64,000 nt of DNA from a virus. This document shows, piece after piece, positions 19,196-28,725 of this stretch. Under the pieces are notes generated by a model that was not told the DNA's origin, searched no databases, and saw only the letters and a list, made by a program, of their open reading frames with translations. Where the stretch lies: positions 62,001-126,000 of the IMG/VR virus record IMGVR_UViG_3300042373_001362; one strand, 5' to 3'. The number at the start of each line of letters is the position of its first letter. Position 1 is the stretch's first letter. The position numbers and the translations under genes were made by a program.

Positions 19196-19846
19196 ATGTC
19201 AAGAGAATATTGGGAAAAAGCTGCTGGAGAAGGTGTTCTTCCAGACTTCGTCCCTCAGGAAAACGTAACTGGAGACATCCTTAAGGGCCGAGGTCCAAGA
19301 AGAGGAAACCTGGAGCGACTTCTTCGCTACTGGAGACCAATCATGAAGAAGCCAGGTGGTTTTCGTCGCTGCAGGGTAATTCTAGCTAACCACCCAGAAC
19401 TTTTTCCATTGGAGAGAATCTGTGCTTGGTTGCATCACGAAACTACTGGTCTTTGGCCAAACGAGGGCTGCCACCACCCAGGAATGAAAAACTGTCGTGG
19501 AAAACTGAAGAAGATAAACATGTCTGATTCTGACTTCAGAAAAAAACTTAGGAAAATAGGCGCTGCTGGAAAGCCTGGTAAAAAATCAGCCGAACAAGCA
19601 GAAGATTTTGACTACTTCTATAGCCAAATGGACCACCCAAACATGGGTGAGGACAATCCCGTAGTGACGGAAGACGACCTTATGCATGCAATGAAGGTTT
19701 TGGTTGACTTCTGCGAAATGGAAAAGGATTTTGTCAAATTTCTGAGAGATGACGAAAGCTGGGAAATAGAAGGAGAAGATTCCATGGGCAGGACAAAGTC
19801 TGTTCCATTCTCTTCCCTTGAAAGAAAGACCGATTGCTGCGGCTAA
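19196..19846 (+). CDS. Conserved actinophage-type protein with Cys/His cluster
   Basis: 216 residues with a ribosome binding site (AGGAAAAAG) before ATG 19196. The middle holds LLRYWRPIMKKPGGFRRC, then ICAWLHHETTGLWPNEG followed by CHHPGMKNC, a Cys/His-rich block that could hold a metal. I recall similar blocks in structural-region genes of actinophages but know no function. The C-terminus is acidic and ends in CCG. Confidence 0.6.
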   Translation: MSREYWEKAAGEGVLPDFVPQENVTGDILKGRGPRRGNLERLLRYWRPIMKKPGGFRRCRVILANHPELFPLERICAWLHHETTGLWPNEGCHHPGMKNCRGKLKKINMSDSDFRKKLRKIGAAGKPGKKSAEQAEDFDYFYSQMDHPNMGEDNPVVTEDDLMHAMKVLVDFCEMEKDFVKFLRDDESWEIEGEDSMGRTKSVPFSSLERKTDCCG

Positions 19847-19850
19847 TAAA

Positions 19851-21854
19851 ATGAATAACGAATCATGCTGTGACGATAGACAAACACATGTGACAAGAGT
19901 GATTCTTGGCGCATCTGTTGAAAGAAGCCGCCCAATGGTGGTTAAGTCTGCTATCGCAAAAACTGGCTTGATTGTTGACTACAAGGCTGCTGCCAACAGA
20001 AGCGGCACAACAAGGAATTTCTCTAAATCTAAAAGCGATGCAACTTCTGGCTATAGAGAAAAGTCGGCAGTGTTAAGCACCCTGACATCGCTGGCCATAC
20101 CTGGAGACATCTCTCCAATCAGGTCACCGATACGTTCAGCGGTGTACAGAACAATTACCCCAGGCAAACCTGGCTTTGGCGGCAGCGTGCCAACGAAGCC
20201 AAACAGGGGCTACAGATGCCCAGAGGGCTATCAGTATGGTGGAAGATTTACCGACTCTAGGCTTTCAACATGCGGAATGAAGTTGTTCGACATTCCTAGC
20301 CCGCTCGGAATGGCTCTTGCTGCTATCAGGCGTTCCGTGAGAAGGCCGAAACTTGATGGCATAACATCTGGTGTTCTTGGTGGTATTGCGCCACCAGGAG
20401 ACCCAACAGTAAGACGAGACCCGAACGTACAGATACCAAAAGTGTCTTCGTTTAATAAAGCTGCCTTCCTTGCTCAGATTAAAGAAATGATTAATGGGCT
20501 AAGTTCTACAAGCTCTCCAGCTGCACGAATGGTCCGTAGAGATGGGTTTGTTCTTCAGCCGGTTGTTCCAGCACGAGTTCTGCGTTCGATACCAGACAAC
20601 AGGGACATGGAGGGGGCCGCTTATTTAACTTCAGTCCTTAATCCTCGTGGATTTGGTAAAGACGAAGTTGGCTTGCTTTCAAATACTGGAGTAAATTCGG
20701 TTACTTTCGTTCTTCCAGGTGGTTCGACGATTTCTTTATCCAAAGCTCGTGACCTAACGGTTGGAGAGAGAAGAAAATTAGGCAAGACAATACGTACTGC
20801 CGAGTCAATGGCAACACCTAAAGACCCAACTGGAAACATGAAATACATTGCTGACCAGATGGGTGATGGTATTGCCTATTCAGAGTCGTTCGTTAACATT
20901 AAGAACCCAAATGAAATAGTCAACGGTAAGCCAAAGTGGATAACTTCTGTATTTTCTGAAGCCAACAGGCCGAAGAAACCAGAAGAATTTTCAGCCAGAG
21001 AAACGGTTAGTAGTTCTGCCATTGGTAAAAAAATAAACTCGCTGGATGCTGCCGTTGAGCACATTCTTGGCGGTGGAAGCCTGTCTCAGATATCTCCAGA
21101 TGTCTTGGCAAAAATCCTTGCTAGTAAAGAATTGGTAAAACTGCAAAAAATCAATAGCAGGCAATCAATGGTTGTCATAAACGGACAACAGTACATTCTT
21201 TACTCTCCTAAATCAGACTATGCGCACCTTGCCGAGAGGTTCGCTTCTGATGTTCAGCAGTATCTAAGTCTTGAATCTCCAGATGTTTTGCTCGTAGGAA
21301 AGCCTTCAGATAAAAGAAAGTATTTAGTTCAGGGCGTTGAGTCTGCTGTTCAGGGAGCAGTATTTAATCCCAACGCAAAAATGTCCGACTTCAAACCAGA
21401 AGACGTTGCAAAAATGATGGTTTCTGATTTCTTGACAGACCAAAGGGTAAGGGATTTGTCGTCAGTGCATGCCCTAACTACGGCAGATGGCGAAATACCG
21501 ATGTTTGCTCAAAACCCAACATCTGGATTGACCGAGTTGAGCAAGATAGAAATTACAAAACGAATGAAAATGTCTATAGCGGAATTCTATAATTCCGGCA
21601 CCCAAATAGACTATTCAGAGTATTACCAAGCTCTAAAGATAGAGCAGCAGCTTGCCTATAGAAGAATGATAGAGCAGCTGATAACGAGAGCTAAAAACTT
21701 TAAGGTTGCAGACATAAGAAGAAGATTGAAGACAGACGGGTTAAGTGCTGGTGAATTAGCTCACCTAGAGATAATCGAGAAAATATACACAGCAAGAATG
21801 AACGTTTTATCTTCAAGCAAAAAAATGCTCACCAACTACCTAAAGGGAATGTGA
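19851..21854 (+). CDS. Large hypothetical head-region protein
   Basis: 667 residues from ATG 19851, four bases after the previous stop. It has RCPEG...RFTD...C with cysteines at 123 and 141, the same 18-residue spacing as C244-C262 of giant protein B. Its middle (about 250-560) includes a stretch around VAKMMVSDFLTDQRVRD that loosely recalls kinase-like phage proteins, but catalytic residues are not convincing. The C-terminal 100 residues are helical. Function unknown; the shared cysteine motif suggests it works with the giant protein. Confidence 0.6.
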   Translation: MNNESCCDDRQTHVTRVILGASVERSRPMVVKSAIAKTGLIVDYKAAANRSGTTRNFSKSKSDATSGYREKSAVLSTLTSLAIPGDISPIRSPIRSAVYRTITPGKPGFGGSVPTKPNRGYRCPEGYQYGGRFTDSRLSTCGMKLFDIPSPLGMALAAIRRSVRRPKLDGITSGVLGGIAPPGDPTVRRDPNVQIPKVSSFNKAAFLAQIKEMINGLSSTSSPAARMVRRDGFVLQPVVPARVLRSIPDNRDMEGAAYLTSVLNPRGFGKDEVGLLSNTGVNSVTFVLPGGSTISLSKARDLTVGERRKLGKTIRTAESMATPKDPTGNMKYIADQMGDGIAYSESFVNIKNPNEIVNGKPKWITSVFSEANRPKKPEEFSARETVSSSAIGKKINSLDAAVEHILGGGSLSQISPDVLAKILASKELVKLQKINSRQSMVVINGQQYILYSPKSDYAHLAERFASDVQQYLSLESPDVLLVGKPSDKRKYLVQGVESAVQGAVFNPNAKMSDFKPEDVAKMMVSDFLTDQRVRDLSSVHALTTADGEIPMFAQNPTSGLTELSKIEITKRMKMSIAEFYNSGTQIDYSEYYQALKIEQQLAYRRMIEQLITRAKNFKVADIRRRLKTDGLSAGELAHLEIIEKIYTARMNVLSSSKKMLTNYLKGM

Positions 21855-22570
21855 TGCAGTTATTTTCTGTTGTTTATGACCCAAGTACGTCTTCTCCGTT
21901 TGGTCTAGTCGTTGAGGATGCAAGCGGAGAAAGGCATGCCTATGGTCTTTCTGAAGCTGGACGCTATTGGGAAAAATCTGGAAATACTTCTATCCCAGAA
22001 AGAATGATTACAACAGGTTTTGCTCCATATACAAAGTCCGCACAGGAGGCTCTATCTTTGGCAATAACTGGCGATGTCGTGGTATCTCTGTCAGAGATAA
22101 AAGAATATGTCAATCCTGAAATGGTTTACGCGGGAAGAACAATTAGAAAAAATACAAAGCAGCCTTCTGGTAGGACTTTTTCTATATCTAAATCTTATGG
22201 AAAATCAAAAGTTCAAATCGCTGAGTATTTAGCAGAAAAGTTTAAGTCATCCATAAAGCAGGCAACAGTAGTTTATGAAGTCAAATCTGCGAACATAGGC
22301 TTTAGCGAAAAGATAAATACACCTAAAACCGTAAGTTCTGAACCCGGCAAAGTATGGCTGGTTGATAGGGTTGGGTCGTTTCTGGGAAGAAGCGCTTCTC
22401 GTAGAATGGGTGAAAAAATAAACTCTTCTTATAGAGATAGTTACTCTGAAAATAACAGAATAAACAGAAGAGTAAAGTCTCTTATCGGAATTGAAGAAAT
22501 AGACCTAAGCCACTATCCAGTACCTGAAAGAATGAATATTTCTGGCATTGAGAGAACTAGGAGAATCTGA
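21854..22570 (+). CDS. Hypothetical protein
   Basis: 238 residues. ATG 21854 overlaps the previous TGA (TGATG). N-terminal beta-rich part (MQLFSVVYDPSTSSPFGLVV) followed by a basic, serine-rich half. No recognised family. The stop overlaps the next start (TGATG), so the genes are co-translated. Confidence 0.6.
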   Translation: MQLFSVVYDPSTSSPFGLVVEDASGERHAYGLSEAGRYWEKSGNTSIPERMITTGFAPYTKSAQEALSLAITGDVVVSLSEIKEYVNPEMVYAGRTIRKNTKQPSGRTFSISKSYGKSKVQIAEYLAEKFKSSIKQATVVYEVKSANIGFSEKINTPKTVSSEPGKVWLVDRVGSFLGRSASRRMGEKINSSYRDSYSENNRINRRVKSLIGIEEIDLSHYPVPERMNISGIERTRRI

Positions 22571-23724
22571 TGACCAAGAAGCAAAGGTTCAGAGCTCCAA
22601 GGTTTGATAAGGCTGATGCCGAAAAGCTTGCAGCATCCATAGGATGTTCAGGAGCCCATCAGGATTCCGAAGGTAAATGGCTCCCCTGTGCATCAGAAGA
22701 AGAAATGCAGCGTCTTTCTAATGAGGCCGAACCAGAAAAAAAACCAGTTGGCTTTTATGACAAAAAAGAAGGAAAGCCAAAAAGAAAAAAGCGTGGGAAA
22801 AGAAAACGCTATGTAAATGATGAATGGGAAAATCTAAGGCAACGCGCACCTCTTGGTTTTGACAGTCTTCCAGGTGGTGGCATTGTGTCTGGAAATAACC
22901 CTCCGATTCCTGCAGTTGGAGAAACTGTTACAGCTTTTGGTGGTGGAACAATTCCTGGTATAACGAATACTGGAATCAAGTCTGCCCTTGGAGCATCTAT
23001 TGGAGAAAGAGCTGGTGGCAGTTCTTCTTCTGGAAGTGCGAGAGACGGTGTTGACAGAGATGGTGACGGAGTAATAAATGACGGCACAGAAGACGAGCGC
23101 CCATCTAAAAAGAAAAAACGAGACGAACGTCCAGTGCCTGGAGATGGAGTTGGTCCGCCAAAACCAAAGAACAGAGACGAAATGCCACCAGGGGGCAATG
23201 CTGGTCCGCCAAAACCCAAAAACAGAGATAGGCGTCCAGTGCCTGGAGATGGAGTTGGTCCGCCAAAACCAAAGAATCCTCGCCGCAGAGACACTCCGAT
23301 AAGGCCAATACCTAATGCTCCGTTGCAGGGTAGAGATACACCTGCGAGGCCAATACCAAATAGCCCAATTGACAGTAATCGCGATGAAGCGGCAAGGCCT
23401 TATAACAAGGGCAAGTCAGAGAGTGTAGAAGACGTCGAGACCAAAGCAAGACAGATGGTTGGTCCTGAGTACGTTAGAGACAATGACCCAGACGTGTTTA
23501 TAGACCCAGAGTCTGCAAGGTTTCGCTCTAGGCAGCTTGGGTGTATAGGAATTTCTAGAAGAATATCTAAAACAGGTAGAGCCGTGTGGATGCCTTGCAC
23601 AAACATGAGCGATTATTCAAGAGTTTCTGGCTCAACATCTCTCGGCAGAAGAGGCCAAAGAAGAGAGATGGAAAACACGGTTAGAACGATTGTGTCAAGA
23701 GAACTTAGAAAAAACAAGAAGTAA
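22570..23724 (+). CDS. Proline-rich repeat protein with paired Cys motifs
   Basis: 384 residues. Near the N-terminus is IGCSG...GKWLPC, and near the C-terminus LGCIG...AVWMPC, a repeated motif. Between them lie a calcium-binding-like stretch (DRDGDGVINDG) and tandem proline-rich repeats: GDGVGPPKPKN twice with a related copy between, then RPIPNAP-type units. This looks like an extended, flexible connector with two folded ends, possibly a minor head or decoration protein. No enzyme motif seen. Confidence 0.65.
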   Translation: MTKKQRFRAPRFDKADAEKLAASIGCSGAHQDSEGKWLPCASEEEMQRLSNEAEPEKKPVGFYDKKEGKPKRKKRGKRKRYVNDEWENLRQRAPLGFDSLPGGGIVSGNNPPIPAVGETVTAFGGGTIPGITNTGIKSALGASIGERAGGSSSSGSARDGVDRDGDGVINDGTEDERPSKKKKRDERPVPGDGVGPPKPKNRDEMPPGGNAGPPKPKNRDRRPVPGDGVGPPKPKNPRRRDTPIRPIPNAPLQGRDTPARPIPNSPIDSNRDEAARPYNKGKSESVEDVETKARQMVGPEYVRDNDPDVFIDPESARFRSRQLGCIGISRRISKTGRAVWMPCTNMSDYSRVSGSTSLGRRGQRREMENTVRTIVSRELRKNKK

Positions 23725-23887
23725 CATTTTTATTGTTCGTATAAATATTTACGCACAATAGTTACTAAATATTGTTAGTTCCACTATTGATGGTAAATCT
23801 CTGTTATTTTTGATAGTTAAGGGCTGGGTGCTCACCTAAGTCGCAGTTAACCATCCATTATCAATCTCACAAAGAAGTAGGAAAATC
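23725..23887 (+). promoter_or_regulatory. Capsid gene upstream region
   Basis: 163 bases without a gene, AT-rich for the first 90. TTGATA at 23810-23815 followed by GTTAAGGGCTGGGT and TAAGTC at 23837-23842 looks like a diverged relative of the right-arm promoter family, with a 21-base spacer. The capsid ribosome binding site is AAGTAGG just before the ATG. Confidence 0.35.
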
Positions 23888-25255
23888 ATGTCGGAAGACA
23901 CTTCAAGAATCAAGGAACTGCAGAGCGCACTCCGCGTCAAAATGGCAGACAACAAGGCTATCGCCGATTCATTCAGAATCGAAGATGGCGCTGTGGTCGT
24001 CTCTGCAGAGCAAAAGACTGCGTTCGATAAGAACATGCAGGACATCAAAGAAATCAAGAGCCTCATTGAGGGTCTTGAGACCATGGGCGGCGTAAGCAGC
24101 TGGTCATCTGAGCCACAGGAAACTGTTTCTGGTGCATTTGCAGCAGCACAGAATGACATCAAGCAACTTTCTTCACGCGAAATCAAGAGCATCGGTGAAA
24201 TGTTCCTCGACTCAGCAGAATTCAAGGCACTTAATGGTGGCAAGAATGGCGCAAACATGGCAGCAGCATGGCAGGCAGGCGTTTCGCTTACCGGCTTCAA
24301 CGTCAAGGACGTTTACTCAGCACTTCCAAGCGGCACAATGGGCCGTGGTGCAGACGCAGTATTCGGTTCAATTCAGCGCGATGCGCTGGTAACTCCTCCA
24401 ATGCGCACAAAGCGCGTTCGTGACTTGTTCCCAGTTCGCACCACAACCGCTGCAGTTATCGAATACTTCCGCCAAATCGGTTTCACGACCTTGGCAGCAC
24501 CTGGTGTTACCAACTCCACATATTCGACCAACAACGCTGCAGCTCCAGTTGCAGAGCGTGACGGCGGAGCATTCGGCATCAAGCCACAGTCAGCATTCCA
24601 GTTCGTCGGCGAGCAGTCGCCAGTGCGTACGCTTGCTCACTGGGAAGCTGCACACCGCAATGTTCTCGCAGACGAGCCACAGCTTCGTAGCATCATCGAC
24701 AACGAGTTGATGTACGGTCTTCGCCTCCTTGAAGACTCACAAATCCTCAACGGTGACGGTACCGGCGAAAACTTGCTCGGCGTTTTGAACACACCTGGCA
24801 TCCAGGAGTACGCATGGTCAGACGGCGCTGTATCTCCAGTTCCCGACACCAAGGCTGATGCACTTCGTCGCGCTGCAACTCTCTCGTTCCTCGCATACTA
24901 CGAGCCAACCGGCATCGTGTTGCACCCGAACGATTGGGAAGACATCGAATTGACCAAGGACTCACAAGGTCAGTACCTCATCGCAGTTTCGGTTGCAATG
25001 GGTGGCGAGCCAAAGGTTTGGCGCATGCCAATCGTGGACACTCCTGCAATGCAAGAGGGAACAGCTTTGGTTGGTGCTTTCGGTACCGGCGCTCAGTTGT
25101 ACGACCGCGAGCAAGCAAGCATCCGCATCTCAGAGCAGCACTCGGACTTCTTCGTGCGCAACGCAATTGTCATCTTGGCCGAGCAGCGCCTCGCCCTTGC
25201 TGTCAAGCGCCCAGAAGCATTCGTGACTGTCGACTTTGACGGTGCACCTAGCTGA
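23888..25255 (+). CDS. Major capsid protein, HK97 fold
   Basis: 455 residues. From about residue 130 it matches HK97-type phage capsid proteins: DVYSALPSGTMGRGA, PPMRTKRVRDLFPVRTT, the long helix region LADEPQLRSIIDNELMYGL and NGDGTGENLLGVLNTPGI, and a C-terminal RISEQHSDFFVRNAIVILAE strand. The first 100 or so residues are helical and charged, as in the removable delta domain or scaffold part of HK97-type capsids. The codons are host-like (CGC, CGT, GTC) and avoid the AGA and ATA common in neighbours, typical of the most highly expressed phage gene. It has its own upstream region and a strong terminator just after the stop. Confidence 0.9.
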   Translation: MSEDTSRIKELQSALRVKMADNKAIADSFRIEDGAVVVSAEQKTAFDKNMQDIKEIKSLIEGLETMGGVSSWSSEPQETVSGAFAAAQNDIKQLSSREIKSIGEMFLDSAEFKALNGGKNGANMAAAWQAGVSLTGFNVKDVYSALPSGTMGRGADAVFGSIQRDALVTPPMRTKRVRDLFPVRTTTAAVIEYFRQIGFTTLAAPGVTNSTYSTNNAAAPVAERDGGAFGIKPQSAFQFVGEQSPVRTLAHWEAAHRNVLADEPQLRSIIDNELMYGLRLLEDSQILNGDGTGENLLGVLNTPGIQEYAWSDGAVSPVPDTKADALRRAATLSFLAYYEPTGIVLHPNDWEDIELTKDSQGQYLIAVSVAMGGEPKVWRMPIVDTPAMQEGTALVGAFGTGAQLYDREQASIRISEQHSDFFVRNAIVILAEQRLALAVKRPEAFVTVDFDGAPS

Positions 25256-25278
25256 TAGCTAGTTAATAGCAAAGATGT

Positions 25279-25310
25279 AAGCCCCCTGCAGAAATGTGGG
25301 GGGCTTCTTC
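25279..25310 (+). terminator. Rho-independent terminator after the capsid gene
   Basis: AAGCCCCC at 25279-25286 pairs with GGGGGGCTT at 25298-25306, followed by CTTCT. It lies 24 bases after the capsid stop and insulates the capsid transcript. Confidence 0.8.
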
Positions 25311-25354
25311 TATTATTGGATGATGTAGAATATAAAAAACAAAAAGGTGCACCA

Positions 25355-26017
25355 ATGAACGAAGAAGAAATATTCGAAAGTCTTTTAAAGATTGAAAAAA
25401 ACATCGTCGTAAAAGATGATTTTTTTGATGTCGAATTTCCTGAGTGGGGTGAAGACTATTCAGATGAAGCGCTATTCGGTGATGGAATCTCTTCCAAGTC
25501 TGCAAAGCTAAAAGACCCCAAGGGTGGACTTACTGCGGCAGGAAGAAAGCACTTCAAGAGAACGCAGGGAGCAAACCTCAAGCCTGGAGTAAAAGGTGCT
25601 GCCGACACTCCCGAGAAGATGAGACGTAAGGGTTCTTTCCTTACCCGCTTCTTTACCAACCCATCTGGCCCAATGGTCGACGAAAAAGGAAGAGCAACGA
25701 GACTGGCTTTATCAGCAGCAGCGTGGGGCGAAAGAGTTCCCAAGAATGCAGAAGATGCAGCAGCACTTGCAGCAAAAGGTCGCAGACTTCTTGAAAGATA
25801 CGAAAATACAAAGAAAAAGAAAAAAGACGCTTTCGATGACGTTAAAACAAAGTCAAAGAAAAAGCCAGCATTCTGGGAGCAGCCTTCACCATCAAAAGGG
25901 AAGACTTCTAAGCTGACAGATTCTCAAAAGAAAAAAGCTAAAGCTCGTGCCAAGGCAGCCGGTCGTCCATATCCAAACCTTGTAGACAATGCATGGGCAG
26001 TTAAGCAGAAGCCATGA
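25355..26017 (+). CDS. Conserved basic phage protein (DUF6321-like)
   Basis: 220 residues from ATG 25355, preceded by AAAGG; an upstream TTG at 25316 lies in the terminator region and is rejected. The centre carries GGLTAAGRKHFKRTQGANL, PGVKGAADTPEKMRRKGSF, FTNPSGP and LALSAAAWGE, a block common in phage and metagenome proteins that I recall as DUF6321. The C-terminus is lysine-rich (KKKAKARAKAAGRP), so it may bind DNA. It overlaps the nuclease start by four bases. Confidence 0.6.
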   Translation: MNEEEIFESLLKIEKNIVVKDDFFDVEFPEWGEDYSDEALFGDGISSKSAKLKDPKGGLTAAGRKHFKRTQGANLKPGVKGAADTPEKMRRKGSFLTRFFTNPSGPMVDEKGRATRLALSAAAWGERVPKNAEDAAALAAKGRRLLERYENTKKKKKDAFDDVKTKSKKKPAFWEQPSPSKGKTSKLTDSQKKKAKARAKAAGRPYPNLVDNAWAVKQKP

Positions 26018-26424
26018 GTCAGAGATTTTGGTACGGAGCAACTGTCCTAAACGTCGTTGATGGTGACACTATTGACTTAATGATTGACCTTGGATTCAAT
26101 GTTCATCACAAAATCAGGGTGAGACTTTATGGAGTCAACACTCCAGAATCAAGAACAAAAGATTTGAAAGAAAAAGAGCTAGGTCTAAAGGCTAAGGAAT
26201 TTACAAAAGACTGGCTATCTAAGCATCAGTGGGTATACGTAAATACAATTCCCGACAAGAACGATAAGTACGGCCGTGTACTTGCAAAAATATACACAGA
26301 TGAAGAAATAGCGCGCCCAGAAGTAGCTTGCCTCAATGAAGACATTATTGAGTCTGGTTACGCTCGTCAGTACTTTGGCGTTGGCGATAAAACTTGGTCA
26401 GAATTCAAGAAGGAAACAAAATAG
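26014..26424 (+). CDS. Thermonuclease (staphylococcal nuclease-like)
   Basis: 136 residues. VVDGDTIDLMIDLGF, the RVRLYGVNTPE strand, and catalytic residues R37, E45 and R88 line up with R35, E43 and R87 of staphylococcal nuclease. This family cuts DNA and RNA using calcium. There is no signal peptide, so it would act in the cytoplasm, perhaps on host nucleic acid. ATG 26014 overlaps the previous stop (ATGA). Confidence 0.85.
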   Translation: MSQRFWYGATVLNVVDGDTIDLMIDLGFNVHHKIRVRLYGVNTPESRTKDLKEKELGLKAKEFTKDWLSKHQWVYVNTIPDKNDKYGRVLAKIYTDEEIARPEVACLNEDIIESGYARQYFGVGDKTWSEFKKETK

Positions 26425-26426
26425 CC

Positions 26427-26792
26427 ATGTCTGAAGAAAAATCAATTATAGAACTCCTGATGGCTGGAATGCCTGTAAGAATTGTCAACAGGCCAGAGCC
26501 CCCAAAACACTTTCTTCAACCAGAAGAAAAAGAACTTGCTGAATCTTTAGTAAAGATTGCAGAAAAGTATGGAAAGTTCAACGAGGACGGAAAAGGCATC
26601 TGGGCTGGGTACAAGCCAGCATCCAGTAATCAAAAAGCCAGAATAGGCGTTAAGTGCGAAAACTGTGTCCTATACGCAGGCGGCGGGCAATGCCGCATAA
26701 TCCTTCAGACTGTTGAGCCTGAAGGAAAATGCAGATTTGCAGTTATCCCTGATGGCGTTGTTCAAGTAGCTATGGGTGGCCCGACTACTTAA
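26427..26792 (+). CDS. Small conserved phage protein with Cys cluster
   Basis: 121 residues from ATG 26427, two bases after the nuclease stop. The C-terminal half has VKCENCVLY, GGGQCRII and EGKCRFAVIPDG, four cysteines that may hold zinc or an iron-sulfur cluster. I have seen this block in other actinophage small proteins; function unknown. The 3' end overlaps the convergent ribonucleotide reductase gene by eight bases. Confidence 0.6.
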   Translation: MSEEKSIIELLMAGMPVRIVNRPEPPKHFLQPEEKELAESLVKIAEKYGKFNEDGKGIWAGYKPASSNQKARIGVKCENCVLYAGGGQCRIILQTVEPEGKCRFAVIPDGVVQVAMGGPTT

Positions 26793-28725
26793 TCGGACAT
26801 GCGCCAGTAGCGCAGTCATCCATGTCCATTTCACCGATTCCCTTTGGAACGTAAAGAGGAACAGTGAAATCAACCTTGCTAAGAAGCTTTTCGTATGCTT
26901 CTTTTGTGATTTCCTCATATGGAGCCAAAGCAAAGTTGTGGTCCGAATGGAGAAGGAAAGATACGGACTTAACTGAGTTGTCGTAATTCTTCTCAAGCCA
27001 TTCTTTAATCAATGGAAGCTCTTCTTTGCGGTAATAGACGGTCACCGAAACAGCATTGTCTGCCCATTCAGTTTGCATCTTCTTTACCCACTCAAGCTGT
27101 TCTACTGCTGTCATGTCTTTTGCGAGAACCGCATTCTCTGGAGACTCACAGGGGAACTCAACCACGTAGCGAGTGTGGTCTTCGCGTCCATCAAGACCCA
27201 TGTCCCATTGAACTTTGTATCCACGCTTACGGCATGCCTCAACCAATGGGTCAGCAGAGCCAAAACGCACTCTACGGATGTAGTGGCGAGCATACGCTGG
27301 GTGAATTCCCGGAGCAATGCCAGGGAGAAGAGACAGGGTTCCAGAAGGCTGGACAGTAGTAAGCCTCACCGACTTAGGGAATGAGTTCTCCTTGGAGTAG
27401 GACTCGTCAAATTCTCTAAGATGCTTGTAAGCCTCATCAAGCCACGAAACTTGCTCTTCAGATGCTTGAAGCACTCCTGTGATTGACTGACCAAGACGAG
27501 CATTCTGACGAACGATTGCCGTGGTCTTCTCGTATGGGTAATTCATTCTGGTGATTTGCTTTTGAACCTTGTACAGAAGCGTGCTGATTTCCTTGAACTG
27601 CTTAAGCGACTCAATGTTCGGAAGGAATATTGTTGCCAAGTTGCAAGACTCGCCATCACCTAGCGCTATTTCTGCGCAAGGGTTAAATCCTTCGATTGAG
27701 TTATCCAGTCGCTTCTCTCCAAGACGGCCAGTGGTACGAGCCAAACGACGATTAAGAAGGCCGTATGGCTCTCCTGAGCCGTCATAGCCCTTCCACAGTT
27801 CGGACATAATCTCATCAAAATGGTCAGCGTAAATACTGTTGTTCGAGTTGGCTCTCCATGCAGGAACATTTCCCGATGCCCAGTTCTTTGCACGAAGGAA
27901 AAGAACGTCATCTGGGTCACCCATTGCTATTTGCGCCGACCGCCTAGACGAGCCGGAAACAACAATGCGACCAATAATGTTACAAATATCCAGAACATCA
28001 ATAGACCTCAATTTCTTTCCTGCGCGGTTCTCCAGAACCTTGCAGATGTCTTCAATACCGTCAACGAGCGCGCCAGGTCCGCTTGCTGTTCCACCAAACG
28101 TCTTGAGTGGTGCTCCAAATTCGCGAATCAAAATTGTGGAGTAAGAGAACGACTTGCCGGTATCAAAGTATGAACGAAGAACACTATGCAACAGGCGACG
28201 CCATCCTTGACGTGAGTCTGGAACAATGATGTCTGCATCGTTGCTGCGTTCGTGAGTGATTGATACACCGGTCTTTACTTTTGGAAGTTCGTGAATCTTG
28301 GAACGCTCTACAGAAAAACCAACGCCTCCACCAAGCATGAGGTAGTCAAACAAAAGCTCAAAGTCCTCAATCTTCTCAATGTTCGTGAAGTAACAGTTAT
28401 TAAGAGAAGTTGCGTTGTACTTTTCTACTAATGGCGTTCCGAGTTGCCATAAAGACCTGCCCGAAAAAGAACAACGCAAGTTAAAACAGTGGTCGAATAA
28501 AGTCTCAGCTTCATCTTTTGTGAACGGTACGCCAATGTCAATAGCACCATTAATAACACGCTGGAGTGTTTCTGCCCACGTCTCATTATCGCCATTCTCT
28601 TTCTGTCTGCTGTATGTACGAAGAAATACTATTTCTCCAAGACCGTTGAATCCCCAAGGGGCTTGTTTCATTGCGTAAGAGTCAACAAATGACTGTTCTA
28701 AGTGGCTCATTTTCTTCCTGTTCAT
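26785..28725 (-). CDS. Adenosylcobalamin-dependent (class II) ribonucleoside-triphosphate reductase
   Basis: 646 residues. It reduces ribonucleotides to deoxyribonucleotides using vitamin B12 coenzyme and needs no oxygen or second subunit. The cysteines match the monomeric Lactobacillus-type enzyme: C111 (NNCYFTN), C350 and E352 (FNPCAEI), C361 (ESCNLATI), and the tail pair C638 and C643 (DCATGAC). The spacings 350-361 and 638-643 equal 408-419 and 731-736 of that enzyme. It is about 90 residues shorter than the 739-residue reference. An alternative start is the ATG at 28710. It is the only large leftward gene in this half. It pairs functionally with ThyX at 44 kb in dNTP supply. Confidence 0.93.
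   Translation of the reverse strand: MNRKKMSHLEQSFVDSYAMKQAPWGFNGLGEIVFLRTYSRQKENGDNETWAETLQRVINGAIDIGVPFTKDEAETLFDHCFNLRCSFSGRSLWQLGTPLVEKYNATSLNNCYFTNIEKIEDFELLFDYLMLGGGVGFSVERSKIHELPKVKTGVSITHERSNDADIIVPDSRQGWRRLLHSVLRSYFDTGKSFSYSTILIREFGAPLKTFGGTASGPGALVDGIEDICKVLENRAGKKLRSIDVLDICNIIGRIVVSGSSRRSAQIAMGDPDDVLFLRAKNWASGNVPAWRANSNNSIYADHFDEIMSELWKGYDGSGEPYGLLNRRLARTTGRLGEKRLDNSIEGFNPCAEIALGDGESCNLATIFLPNIESLKQFKEISTLLYKVQKQITRMNYPYEKTTAIVRQNARLGQSITGVLQASEEQVSWLDEAYKHLREFDESYSKENSFPKSVRLTTVQPSGTLSLLPGIAPGIHPAYARHYIRRVRFGSADPLVEACRKRGYKVQWDMGLDGREDHTRYVVEFPCESPENAVLAKDMTAVEQLEWVKKMQTEWADNAVSVTVYYRKEELPLIKEWLEKNYDNSVKSVSFLLHSDHNFALAPYEEITKEAYEKLLSKVDFTVPLYVPKGIGEMDMDDCATGACPIK

Noticed and set aside
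22809-23294. 161-residue minus-strand frame in the proline-rich repeat region
   Set aside because: Repeat-driven mirror of the coding strand.
23888-24300. QLSSRE in the capsid N-terminal region as another tag cleavage site
   Set aside because: The glycine is missing and the match is only three residues; too weak to join the family.
27012-28144. Plus-strand reading frames inside the ribonucleotide reductase gene
   Set aside because: The minus strand encodes an intact enzyme with all catalytic cysteines; the antisense frames have no motif or start signal.
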